Assembly: GCA_021234155.1 (NCBI GenBank)
Contig: JAJEKV010000063.1
Location: 7,210,095-7,274,094, forward strand
DNA: 64,000 nt
Reading direction: 5' to 3'
Source: Isoetes taiwanensis
Taxonomy: Eukaryota; Streptophyta; Lycopodiopsida; Isoetales; Isoetaceae
Every line of letters starts with the position of its first letter. The first letter of the stretch is position 1. The notes beneath the pieces were generated by a model that was given only the letters and a program-made list of their open reading frames with translations, was not told where the DNA came from and made no database searches. Shown one piece after another: positions 1 to 10,403 of this stretch. The position numbers and the translations under genes were made by a program.

Positions 1-294
1 GTGGATGCTGTCTACGTTTACCAGAGTAATCCGGCAGTCGGCCATAGCCAGCTTCTGGGCAAGGTGCAGAGTTGGGGTTACATGTCCCTGGCCTGGAAAG
101 GGCACTATTACGATGTGGGTGTTGCTCAGTTGTGCGTTCCCAATTTACCGGTGGCCTTTATCTATTCGGAGGCATATTCCGAAGTAAAACAAACCAGACC
201 ATCTAGAGCCAATGGGTTATTGCTCTGTTCCATGCTCTGGATGGTCTTGCATAATTTCCTAGGATTTTATGCATCTGAATGCATAACATTCTAG
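1..294 (+). CDS. open frame at window edge, unrecognised
   Basis: A 97-codon frame is open from the first base of the window to a stop at 292-294. It may be the 3' part of an exon entering from the left. The first 60 or so residues have a mixed, protein-like composition (for example VYQSNPAVGHSQLLGKVQ). The last 35 residues are less convincing and may be read-through into intron or UTR. No domain is recognised and there is no upstream context. It could also be a chance frame. Confidence 0.22.
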   Translation: MDAVYVYQSNPAVGHSQLLGKVQSWGYMSLAWKGHYYDVGVAQLCVPNLPVAFIYSEAYSEVKQTRPSRANGLLLCSMLWMVLHNFLGFYASECITF

Positions 295-761
295 CTTGTT
301 ATTAAATTCTACTTGGGTCACAATGTGTTAGGGCTAGTAACGCAATTTGATACAACGGCTGAGATTTAATCTCAGCCTGTAAACGAGAGGATCAGTTTGT
401 TATGGGTTGATAACTTTAATGGGTTCATAAAAAAAAATTCTAAAAAGCTATGAGCCGTGTTGGATATCAAATTTCCCCAAATAGCATCATGCACATGGGT
501 CTTCTCACCGTACACGTGGCAGAACCTAAATTAAGAGGACAGCCAGCACAGGCTGGGAGGCGACATCCGATAGGTGCGAGCAAGCAATAGAAGCAAAAAA
601 GGAAGAGGCTCAAGGAAGAGGCTCTATTCCAGCCGGCCTTTTGTTCTTGGAATCCTGCATGTATGGCCTGCTCTGTCTTCAACTCGTGGCTTAAAAACAC
701 AACAAGACAAACTCTATAATGCCTATGACGGTGTCTTCCAGAGCAATCCAAGCACAAACAA

Positions 762-839
762 CCAGCCTTATCTAAATGGCAGACCCATCTGAATTTCCTT
801 CCAGCCTTATCTAAATGGCAGATCCATCTAAATTTCCTT
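762..839. repeat. 39-bp tandem duplication, 2 copies
   Basis: A unit beginning CCAGCCTTATCTAAATGGCA occurs at 762-800 and again at 801-839, with only a few substitutions (for example GACCCATCTG versus GATCCATCTA). Confidence 0.85.
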
Positions 840-969
840 GGAAATCTAAATTGTTATTCCATCACAATTCAGATTCCCGAATCAAGGCAATCCATCCTCA
901 TGCCTGGCTGAGAGCATTACTGTGCAGCTTGTCCTGGCGAATTTTTAATGTCAAAGATGGATGTGTAGA

Positions 970-1052
970 GCATTCTTCTAAGCATATAGCATAGGGTAGC
1001 ATAGGGTAGCGCATTCTTCTAAGCATATAGCATAGGGTAGCATAGGATAGGA
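970..1052. repeat. about 42-bp tandem duplication
   Basis: GCATTCTTCTAAGCATATAG is followed by CATAGGGTAG repeats. The block occurs at about 970-1010 and again at about 1011-1052. The short GCATAGGGTA submotif is itself reiterated. Confidence 0.8.
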
Positions 1053-1971
1053 TATCCTTAATGACGTGCATGAGAAAGCATGTTTTGATTGTCCAGTACA
1101 ACACAATTTCTTATTTCTCTTTGCTTCTGCTTTTTTTTTTCTCCCTTGTCATGTTGCTCCACAATTTAGGAGCAACACAGTGCAGCTTATTTTGGTGAAT
1201 TTATAATGCCTTTGCATCACAGTGCACCTCCACAGCAGTGTGTAGTTTCGATGCAGCAACCGAGCTACTCTCAGGCAGGCATCCTTTGTCATCTAAGAAA
1301 AAACCAGAGGAAGACATCGTACCCTGTCCTACCTGCAGGATGATGCGCACTCTGCCATCGTTGGCCTCCTCCTGCTTACAATTTTGCAAAAACTAGAAGA
1401 TATAGACCCACATATCTGAATTTGCCATGCTGCCCCAGAAAATTTGGAAACCCATGTGCAGATCCAGCTGCAGATCTCCACGCGGCTAGGCAAATTGGGG
1501 GCTAGGCGTATCTTCCACAAATGTGGGGCTAAGAAAGAAGAGAAATGGAATCGTTGCAAAATGGGGAAAAAAAATGAACGACCAAGGTTTTTTTGGAATT
1601 CCAAACTTTAAACCTGAATGGAAGAATGATTGCAGAACTCTAATGGCCTTTGGGAAAAATGGCTATTCTTTGCTCAAGGATATAAGGCTTCGTGATTTTC
1701 TAGAGCAAATGATTATGACGTGGTGCCTATGTATTGTGATTTTTTACTCATATTTTCTCCTTTGAACTCGTTGATTGCATACTGAACTTGCATGGATGCA
1801 TGGAGAGCATAAAAGAAAGGTTTTGCCTTTTTCAAGGAGAACTTTGCAAGAGCTTTTTCAGAGCGTGAAGGCAAAGGAGCACCGTGGCGGCAAGCACTTG
1901 GGAGATTGCATCCGAGTTGCATCAATGCAGTTGAGGGGAGGGGGGTGGAGGAGCTTGCAAAGGATTGCATC

Positions 1972-1976
1972 AATCG
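1972..1976. repeat. gypsy target-site duplication, left copy (AATCG)
   Basis: AATCG directly precedes the 5' LTR. It matches AATCG at 45402-45406 directly after the 3' LTR. Confidence 0.88.
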
Positions 1977-2565
1977 TGTTACGGCATTTAGCCAGCTCGG
2001 GAGAGTGGCTCAAGGCCTACAAGGATCTAATGTGATAGCTAAACATTAAGTTAAGCTATGTCAAATAACAAAGAAGAAATAAATTCGTAAGCTATGGTTC
2101 TAAATAAACATGTAGTTGTGGCTGTTACTGTCACGTGAAACTCTTATCTCACGCCGAGACTTCCAAAAATAATCCGGATCTCAATCGAATGCTTCAATCT
2201 TCTGACAAAAAAGGCCGATATGTATATATTTGGCCAATTTCCATCTGTCAACACCCCTTTCTTGGCTTTTTCTCAGATATTTTCAAGCTCCAAAAGGCTA
2301 ATCCAAAAAAGGCTCTTACTTCTGTATAAATAAGTAATCAGATCTCATTCTTGGCATTCGATCCAGTTTGCTCATGATTTTCGTCCTTTGAAGCCATCAT
2401 CCTATCCATATGCCGCCGTAGCTTATACCACGAAGATCCTTGTTGTGGGCAAGAGAAGGAATTCTTGCCGTGCTTGAGCCCAGTTGGGTGGTTTGTCTCC
2501 TAAAGATTGGAGCGACTGTGATCAATTCTGTCATTTTTGCAGTAGATTATTTGTTATTCATATCA
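1977..2565 (+). repeat. 5' LTR of the gypsy element
   Basis: It starts TGTTACGGCATTTAGCC and ends CATATCA, giving TG...CA termini and about 589 bp. It matches the split 3' LTR (about 5030-5081 plus 44854-45401) throughout, with scattered mismatches. The right copy has an extra short duplicated phrase around 44940-44970. The TATAAATAAGT at about 2325-2335 is a plausible LTR promoter TATA box, and a similar TATAAATAAG occurs in the right copy. Confidence 0.88.
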
Positions 2566-2569
2566 ATTT

Positions 2570-2581
2570 TGGTATCAGAGC
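2570..2581 (+). promoter_or_regulatory. primer-binding site for initiator tRNA-Met
   Basis: TGGTATCAGAGC lies 4 bases after the 5' LTR. It is the standard plant LTR-retrotransposon sequence complementary to the 3' end of initiator methionine tRNA. Confidence 0.92.
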
Positions 2582-2604
2582 TTGCTTTTCTCGGACTCGT
2601 GCCA

Positions 2605-5029
2605 ATGGCTCAACGCTTCAGTATCTCTGAAAGCCAGTACCAACAAGCATTGAGAACTAATGATTTCATAGCAACAGAAATCGCTACTCAGGTAGCACCA
2701 CCAATGCCTACATCTCCAGAAGATTATCATCAGAAATTAGAACAGATAGCTCTGCTTTATGGGTTCTTACCCAATATTGCTCATCAGCAGGCACCATTGC
2801 CAAGAGATCCCCCAAGCTCAATTTATTTAAAATGGGGCTCATCCATTAATTTGGGACAACAAACACTCTTACATATCACTTAACATATCCATCAATTTGA
2901 TCCGATAATTTACCACCTGTGAATCTGCCACCAGTTGATTCCAACCAAGAACCAATGATCACTGCAGATGTGGAGACGAAGGATAAAGCTCCCAAATGGT
3001 TGGAAAATTTAGACATGCCATACTTCAGTGGTGGAAATTTGGGAAAGTTCTTTGAGAGAGTTAATGCGACGGAGTAGAAAAAACTGCAAGCCATGAATAC
3101 TTATCTCGAAGAACAAGCATAAGTCTGGTGGCAAAGTCGTAGACTGATGTAGCCAAAGGGCAACTCATGGAAAATATTCCATAGTGCATTTGAAGCATAT
3201 TATTTGCCTGCAAATTATCACCAGATATTGCAAAAAGAATAGGATCTTGTCAAACAGAATGGCGGTTAGACTGTATCAGATTTAATATATGAAGTTCAGT
3301 CATCTATCTAGGCTCATAAATTTGAAATTTGGGGGAAAGTGAGCTTTTACGAAAATTTGTGAATGGTCTAAGGGAGGAAATATTTGTAGAGTTGGACCTT
3401 ATTGAACCAACAATTAAAAAGGCAGGAGCCGCAGAATGGAAATTAAATCCCAAGACTCGCATTTGGGATGGAGCACCTTCAAGGGAGCATCAAAAAGCGA
3501 AGCGCGAAAAATTTGAAAATAGAAAGGTTCAGCGCACGGAATGAAAAATGCTCAAATAGGGCAAAAGTCCAAACAAGAGCAGACTAAAGCGCCAAAGACT
3601 GGATGTTATATTTGTGGAGGAGCGCATTATCAATCTAACTGCCCGAAGAATATGAATCCAGCAGAGAAGAATGAGAAAAAAGTGCTGTTTAGGGAGCCTG
3701 TGCGCAATCCCACAATTTCCACAGACCAGAAACTTCTCAAGATGGGGAGGAATGAAATAAGGCAAAACTCACAACCATTGAGCATGTGAAAGAGAGACTA
3801 CAAATCGCATATTTAAAGAATTTATCTAGAGAGAATAATGAGTCTTCAAAAACGTGGTTGTTCAAAATGAAGGGCTTGGTAAAAGATCAGGAAGTAACTG
3901 CATTACTTGACGATGGTGCAACGCATGACTTTATCTCGCAGGACTTGGTGTACAAGTTAGGATTACCTATGTATGATCTGCAAACTCAAGTTATAGTGGT
4001 GCAAGGTTTAAAGGGTCCCAAGACTCAATGCAGCAAATATGTGATAGCTCCTATTCGAATCAGGCAGTATTCGGAGGATAGAGTCCTATTTTAGCTCCTC
4101 TGGGATCAATGGACGTGATATTAGGAATTGGATGGCGAGAACAGTTTGACACCCAACCTAACTACCGTGAAATGACTGTGACGATCATTGTGAAGGCCGA
4201 CCTTTAAAATTGCACTTTGATTCAGCATCTCAAGTTGAACCTCCACTATCTTATTCAGAAGCAAAGAAGCTAATCCAAAATGAAGCAGAGTCGTATTTCA
4301 TTTATTTGAGAGACTCAGATACTCCGCCACAGGTGTCTCCTGAATTGTACTTCCTTTGGCAATTTGATGATCTTTTCAAAGATGAGAAAATCCTAGATTC
4401 ATCTCCTCATCGCCTTGAAGATCATACAATACAATTGCAAGAACATGTAAAGCCTCCAAATAGGGCACCTTACTAAGTCAGTCATTTTGAAAAATTAGAG
4501 CTTGAAAAGTAAGTAACAGAGATGTTAGACCATCAGTTAATACATCCTACTTGCTCTTCTTTTGGCGCACCGGTCATTCTGATTAAGAAGAAGGGCAAAG
4601 GATAACAAATGTGTGTAGACTACCGAGCTCTCAATAAGCTGACTATTAAAGATAAGTTCCCGGTACCCAGAGTTGACGTCTTATTTGATGAATTAAGAGT
4701 TGCTTGCATCTTTAGCAAGATTGATTTGAAATCAGGATATCATCAAATTCGAATAAAGAATGAAAACGTCAGTAGGACAACATTCAGAACAAGTTTTAGT
4801 CACTATGAGTTTTGGTCAGATTGACCAACGCTTTGGCAACGTTTTCTCACCTTATGGGAAGGATGTTGGCATCAATATTGGGAAAATATGTTATCGTATT
4901 CTTTGGAGACACTTATATATAGCAAATCTATAGAAAAACACAAGCAGCATTTCCAACAGGTTTTTGACCTTATTAAGTGGAACAAATTGTTTGCCAACGA
5001 ATTGAAGAGTCGATTCTTTATGCAAGAAG
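2605..5029 (+). pseudogene. decayed gypsy gag-pol (gag, zinc knuckle, protease, partial reverse transcriptase)
   Basis: A likely gag start is the ATG at 2605 (MAQRFSISESQYQQALR). The frame then breaks repeatedly. Gag continues in other frames at 3000-3540, with VWWQSRRL-like and AFEAYYLPANYHQIL phrases. A zinc knuckle, CYICGGAHYQSNC, is encoded at about 3604-3642. A retropepsin-like motif, ALLDDGATHDFIS, follows at about 3898-3936; the usual D-S/T-G is D-D-G here. Reverse transcriptase block CVDYRALNKLTIKDKFPVPR begins near 4612, and FSKIDLKSGYHQIRI follows at about 4711-4755. The catalytic YxDD position reads FFGDTLIYS (about 4900), lacking one catalytic aspartate. Sequence ends around RFFMQEV at about 5029 and joins the 3' LTR, so RNase H and integrase are deleted. 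The element cannot move by its own proteins. Confidence 0.85.
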
Positions 5030-5081
5030 TTCGACATTTAGCCAGCTCGAGGGAGTGGCTCAAGGCCTATAAGTATGTAAT
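5030..5081 (+). repeat. 3' LTR of the gypsy element, left part
   Basis: TCGACATTTAGCCAGCTCG and the following GGAGTGGCTCAAGGCCTA match the first 52 or so bases of the 5' LTR (1979-2034). The match stops at TAAT (5078-5081), where the CACTA terminus begins, and resumes at 44854. Confidence 0.85.
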
Positions 5082-5110
5082 CACAACAAGAAAAAGGCCA
5101 TTTAGCGACG
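5082..5110 (+). repeat. CACTA left terminal inverted repeat
   Basis: It begins CACAACAAGA and ends TTTAGCGACG. It pairs with 44821-44849, with about five mismatches over 29 bases. Confidence 0.9.
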
Positions 5111-5430
5111 CCGATAGCGACGTCTGCGCGACGTCTGCGCGACGTCTGACGGCGTCGCTCAGACGTCGCGCAGACGTCGTTGCAGACACGTCGCATGCGA
5201 CGTGCGTCGCATGCGACGTTGGCCGGCGTCGCGCAGACGTGACACAGACGTCGCGCAGACGTCGCATGGCACGTGACACGTGAAATATACACGTGGAATA
5301 TACACGTGGAATATACACGTGGAACATCACCAAAATCCACGCGTGCCGTGAAAGCCACGTGTATACGTCGCATGCGACGTGACACGTGGAACAGACACGT
5401 GGAAAATTCGAAAATCCGCGTGTAGGGTAA
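5106..5430. repeat. CACTA left subterminal repeats
   Basis: A dense field of short direct and inverted copies of GACGTC, GCGCAGACGTCGC and CGTCGCATGCGACG is followed by three tandem copies of ATATACACGTGGA (about 5285-5323). Further ACACGTGG motifs occur near 5385-5402. Subterminal arrays of short motifs bind the TNPA protein in characterised En/Spm elements; that role is assumed here by family. Confidence 0.8.
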
Positions 5431-5706
5431 AAGCATGTTAGGGTGTCCCTTAAAAAGTATTATTTAGTGACCAAAAAAGTACCTAAAAAGGTACCCAGGA
5501 CTGGGTACTGGGTACCCGTGTAATATCTCAATAAAAGATACATTTTAGAACTTTTATATATATTTTGGTCTCCGGTAGCATTATCTTTATCTTAACTTTG
5601 AATATTAATGCGTCCTTGACTTTTATTTTGGACCCGTATAGATGTTCCTATGACAATAAAACGAGTATTAGCTAGTGACATTTAAAGTTCTTATTAAAAT
5701 TAATGT
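5431..5706. other. CACTA interior before the hAT insertion, no gene seen
   Basis: AT-rich sequence with a local cluster of GTACC/GGTACC palindromes at about 5481-5518. No coding frame is supported. The right edge is the hAT target site. Confidence 0.5.
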
Positions 5707-5714
5707 GAACTAAT
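5707..5714. repeat. hAT target-site duplication, left copy
   Basis: GAACTAAT, identical to 7823-7830. Confidence 0.92.
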
Positions 5715-7822
5715 CAGTGTAGGTTAAGTACGCGTACGGTACCTTTGAAGTACCTAACGTACCGATCTGGGACGTACAATACGTACGGTGCAAGAAGATG
5801 CACATTTTTATTCTTTTTTGAAGTTGAATTCCGTACGCGTACGTAACATGTTATAATGTACCGTACCGTACCTTACGTATGGTACGTACGTTAAAATAAT
5901 AAGAGTTAACAAAAAAAAATCATAGGACCCCCTTTTTTTCGTATTTTATCCTTAAAAACTCTAAATTCTTTTTGTTACTGTGTCTCGAACCCTAAACTGC
6001 CCCGAACCTTTTTCGTAAACCCTAAAGCGCCTGTTGCATCCGACTTCGGCAATGCAGCGGCCATGTTCCTCCAGATCCAGAAGCAGCAACAACGACCATT
6101 TTCAGAAGCGCACGACCATTGAGCAGCACCATTGAGCACCATTGAGCAGCAGAGTAGAGCAGAGCATCGATTTATCAAGATTCTATGATATCAGACTGCT
6201 TTTTTCTGTTCTATCTATCCCACGACCTATCTATGCCATTCTTCATCATAACATAAGGTAAATTCGTTTTCATATTGCTTATTCTTTATGCAGGTAGTTT
6301 ACTTATGTTGTTTTTTATTAGATGTTTCCTCTTTTCTACTTGTGCAATGGAGGTATTTGGGCTGGGTTTTTGCTCTGTGGCATTATCTCTTTCTGCTGGG
6401 CAAATGTTAGGACGACCGTTGAAGACTAGCTTTTTTGATTCAGATCATTAACAAACTGTATGGATGTTTTTGCAGAAAGGAAAAGGAGATATAAAACAAC
6501 CCCTGATAAATGCCAACCAAAGGGGTAATCACTCGCTCATTTTACCATGCATTGAATGAAACTGTAGTAATTCGAGTTGATGTAATCCATGTTGTTGTAC
6601 TGATGATGATGTTGATGCAGATGTTATGTGACATGTAATGGCACAGATTCAGAGGATGGAAAAGTAGGTACAGATGTTGTTGTAAGTGTTAAAGAATGCG
6701 TTACAAAGTCTTTTTTTCTTGCTAATTAAATTCTTATGTTTTCCAGGACTCTCTTTGTGCCAATATAAGATGGAGACCATTTTTGGTGCTTTGGCTGGTA
6801 TGGATTAGCATTTTGGTACTACAGAATTTAAAGGTAATGATTTAACACTTACAAAATTGAATGGCCTTTTCAGTGTAACATGCATTTGTGTGTAAACGCA
6901 GGCTAGCTCACTGGAGTGCAGTCTACAATTCTGGATCTACAATCTTTTGCAAGTAATATTCGTCTAATTCATATTAGCCGGACAAGTTTATTTACGTATC
7001 TTACAACTTTCTCCATCAACTAGTAGAAAATGCATATGTGATGGCATCTGCCCTGTTTTATCTCTGAGGCCAAGAAAGGTAATGGCACTTATTTCGATTT
7101 TGTTAAGTCTGATCCATCTTATTCTGTTTTTTTATTCTGAATCTGATCCATCTTATTCTGCAGTTGAGGACCAACCATTATTCCTTTTCACTTAAGGTAC
7201 GTGTATTTCTGAAATTTCCAGCCTTTTTGTTGATTCTAAATAGTTGATATTAACAAATCAAAGTTTAACAAATACAGGTTTCAGCTGATGTTAACATACA
7301 CAGGTTCGGAACTCTTGTAATGTGCACAAAAAAAAGAAAAAAAACAGGTCAATGTTTTAAATTTGTTGCTGAATTGCTGAGTTTCATATTTGTTTAAAAG
7401 TAGTAGCCACAAACATTAGAATTCTGAAAATTGACAAGTAATTTTGGTTTCATGCTGCTGTAAAACAAAAGCAGGGTTGAATACTAATATGGAACTTTGA
7501 ATTTTGTTTCAGATAATCAGATTTCTAAATGCATACACAGTTTTGAATCATGACTAAAAACAAGCACATTATTTAAACTATAAAACAACATATTAAAAAT
7601 ATTAAATAATGTTAATTAAATGACAAATGCTTACAACTTCAAGGTATTTTATATTAAATACGTACTGTACGTACTTTAAGTACTTTATAGGTACTGTACC
7701 TTTGATTTTTTTACAAAAAAATAAAAATTCGGTACGTTACCTTTAACCCAAGAACGTTACATGGTACAGTACGTAAAATACGTACCGTACAAGTACGGTA
7801 CGTCCAGTACGTGACAACACTG
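5715..7822. mobile_element. non-autonomous hAT element nested in the CACTA element
   Basis: Termini are CAGTGTAGGT (left) and, inverted, CAGTGTTGTC (right). A perfect 8-bp duplication, GAACTAAT, lies at 5707-5714 and 7823-7830, and this length is diagnostic of hAT transposition. Both subterminal regions (about 5729-5895 and 7650-7810) are packed with palindromic GTAC, CGTACG and GGTACC motifs. No transposase domain is seen in the 2.1-kb interior, so mobilisation would need a transposase supplied in trans. It sits in or just beside an intron of the TNPA-like gene, 20 bases or so past a splice donor. Confidence 0.92.
5985..7330 (+). other. gene-like interior of the hAT element, probably non-coding or captured
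   Basis: The left part (about 5985-6030) has AACCCTAAA phrases typical of plant 5' leaders. It is followed by a chain of short segments bounded by plausible acceptors and donors: TTTTTGCAG near 6475, TTGATGCAG near 6620, TTTTCCAG near 6747, AACGCAG near 6902, TTCTGCAG near 7163, with GGTAA or GGTAC donors after several of them. No frame stays open across the joined segments. This looks like a multi-intron transcript piece carried by the hAT element, either non-coding or a decayed captured gene. There is no homology claim. Confidence 0.35.
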
Positions 7823-7830
7823 GAACTAAT
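7823..7830. repeat. hAT target-site duplication, right copy
   Basis: GAACTAAT, identical to 5707-5714. Confidence 0.92.
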
Positions 7831-7848
7831 ATAGCTCTTACGAATCTA

Positions 7849-9496
7849 TGGAAAAACCCTTTTCGACCGCCGGAGCCCAAATGAGACGCCTTTCGATCAC
7901 TTTTAGTTGCTTTGTCGGTCCGAGCTCTATGTTTGCTTTCTGGATCCTTTGCACGTTCGAATGCAATCTGATTGCAAGGCACACAACATTATCACAAGTT
8001 AAAGTGAACGAATGACAAAAAAAATAAGAAATACCTTGATATCTTCCTTGTGGAGATTAAGTGGTTTAGGGACTTTTGACCAATCGCCTCCTTCTTTTTC
8101 GCAAGTCTGCTTCAGTTCCTTGACCACATGGTGCCTTTGACATAAATCGATAGATCAACGCCATATCAAAATAATAAAAACAAGACTATGACTAGGTCAT
8201 GTACCTCCTTTTTTCAGTATAAGCTCGCCCATCATCGGTGAGCTTCTTCCGGTTAAACGCCTTTGCTTTTTCTATCTCCTCGGGAAACTCGTTTCATTTT
8301 ATTTTGACGCTCTCTATTTCGCGTTGGTCATAAGCGCCAGCCACTCCCCTATACCGCTGGGAGGCCATAAACGAGATATTATTTGTGACCCGCGTCCCTC
8401 GGTGTAGTATAAAAGACACTTCCCTCATCATCCTTCTTAGGAAGAGCGTCCCTGAAGCATAAATGGTGGGTATATAAAAAGCGTGTTTATGTCTACCGTC
8501 AATATACATATCCCCATCCCGATTAAGAACCTTTTGAGCACTTTGCAATGTATTCTAAGTGAAGAGAATGAACAAAACAACAAATTTAGATGACAAAGTA
8601 CTAATATTTAAGGTTGATATCTTAAATAATATGTTCACATAACTTACATCAAAAATTATTATTAATATAATAGTCGGGTATATTCGGGGCCAAAATCACC
8701 CGAGACTTACGTGTCTAAAACAAAGCGAAATGGACGCTCTTCTTCAGTGACACGTGGGCGTCGTCGATCCTTGCCTCTCCAAGTCAGGAAGCGACCATGT
8801 TCTTCTGATCCCGAACCCCTCGCGATGATCGCCAGCGATCTTGAAGGTTGTGAGTCTGTTCTCCACTACTTCTTGACACGGGAAGTAATGAGAGAATGAG
8901 CATCTTTAACATCTTTGCAACCAAAGAAATGTTTGGTAATGAGTGGATATATATTTACCGTTGAAATCTTCCTCCAAGTTCCTTGCATTAGAAAAATCTG
9001 TTCCGCCTCTTTGCCTAGAACGGAGTCCATACTATGTCTAGCATTCTCAATATTCTCGCGAGAACGTGGAGGCCGATAATCAACACTATATGTTTGGGGA
9101 ATAGGGAGCGGAGGTCGCCTAACCGGCGTTGGTGTCAAAGAGGCAAAATATCTTTGCAATTTGGTCTCTCTCTGGAGACATGTTTATGGAAGGCGGGGAG
9201 CGGCGGAGGAGTCGCAGAAGCACAAATATCATGCAAAAACAATTCATTTATTTATTATTTTTATAAAAAGCTATCTTAATACCCAAACTGTGGTGTAGTG
9301 ATAGGTGGAGGTTGGCGCCTTGGAGGACCATCAAAGACGATTGCCCCTACCTCGTGGAGTCCTCCTCCTATTTTCTCTAAACTCGTCCCTTTCCTCTACA
9401 CAACAAATTAAAACTCCATGCATAAACTCACATACCTAATTAGAGGGTAAAGCGATAATAAAAACTATATAAATACTTACCTTCGCCTTGCTCATT
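7849..9496 (-). CDS. TNPA-like second CACTA protein (Transposase_24-like), spliced, likely decayed
   Basis: Exon-like blocks on the minus strand have matching splice signals. A possible start, MSKAK, lies at 9482-9496 before GTAAGT. Next comes RKGTSLEKIGGGLHEVGAIV with a proline-rich tail (about 9285-9400), then a block with RPPRSRENIENARHSMDSV (about 8960-9165), a block ending PRVTEEERPFRFVLDT before GTAAGT (about 8712-8865), a block with KHAFYIPTIYASGTLFLRRM (about 8205-8555, containing one in-frame TGA), HHVVKELKQTCEKEGGDWSK (about 8035-8137) and RARTDKATKSDRKASHLGSG (about 7849-7972). The last block resembles the conserved basic K.NR..H..G region of plant Transposase_24 proteins. In En/Spm such a protein binds subterminal motifs. 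One exon phase does not fit and a stop is present, so function is doubtful. The hAT element interrupts the downstream intron. Confidence 0.5.
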
Positions 9497-10157
9497 CTCC
9501 GATTTATTCGCGATTACCTCTATTCATCGCCGAAAAAAAGAGCACACCTAGATCAAAAGAAATTGTGAGAGAAACATTTGATAACCATGAATGATATTGG
9601 TTGCAATAATAGAATGATACTTACAAACCATAGAGATGAAAAATAGTATTTTTATGGTTCAAATGTGCCACTAATGAGCCCCTGGCAGACTATCAGTAGC
9701 CTTGACCGCCTTGACCGGGGCTGGGGGGGAGACGCCAGAATGCCATGAATATTGCATCAGTAGAAAGAGGGCCACAATGAGGAAAACCGCTAAGAATTGA
9801 GCCTCGCCATGACTATATATATTAATTTGAACATAACGAGAATTAGCGAGAGAAAAGCTTTGAACAAGTGTCTTTGAATAAATACCTAAATTTATATTCT
9901 TATCTTCTTATTTATATTAGAAAATTATCTCATGATATATGTATGGGGTGCATATCGAACTCTAGGTTGCCATATTATCGTGCCATGTATCATGTCATAC
10001 AATCAACCCTAAATTATCCCATGGCATTTTTTAGTGCCACATCATGAAACCCTACGCTATGCGTGTGGCACATCATCAAACCCTAGGTTGTGTCACGTCG
10101 CGACTTCCTATTGCCACATCATAGTAAGTGCCATGTCATCAAACCCTAAAGTATAGT
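9497..10157. other. no gene seen
   Basis: AT-rich spacer between the TNPA-like gene and the hairpin. Its right half (about 9955-10157) has several scattered copies of CACATCAT..AAACCCTA, which belong to the hairpin repeat family described next. Confidence 0.5.
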
Positions 10158-10225
10158 GTGCCACATCATCAAACCCTAGATTGTGCCACATGGCATTTAC
10201 AATCTAGGGTTTGATGATGTAGCAC
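10158..10225. repeat. near-perfect hairpin, 27-bp arms
   Basis: GTGCCACATCATCAAACCCT plus AGATTGT (10158-10184) pairs with 10199-10225 with one mismatch around a 14-base loop. Partial direct copies of the same phrase (TGCCACATCATGAAACCCTA, GTGGCACATCATCAAACCCT and others) precede it from about 10035. It could be a decayed small fold-back element. Confidence 0.85.
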
Positions 10226-10403
10226 ACAAAACCTAGGGTTTGACGTCTGTAGCGACACTTTATCTACAAGTTATGATTAATAATTTATTTACCATTAATA
10301 ATAATTTTTTTGATTAATAAATTACTTTTTTCATTAGTAATTTTGACTAAAAAACATTTATTGGTTGCAACAAGCCTCAAATAGGAAGACAAAATTATAT
10401 TAA

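Larger units (their letters stand above)
295..1971. other. unassigned flank with short tandem duplications
   Basis: No gene can be supported here. The stretch contains two local tandem duplications (annotated separately). It also has a diverged repeat of the phrase around CAGTGCAGCTT..GAATTT.TAATG at about 917-950 and 1180-1206. Several short open frames on both strands have no recognisable product. The right edge is the gypsy target site. Confidence 0.5.

Noticed and set aside
2031-2565. LTR starting at TGTGATAGCT (2031)
   Set aside because: The preceding 50 bases are also repeated before the CACTA insertion (5030-5081), and the AATCG duplication fits a start at 1977.
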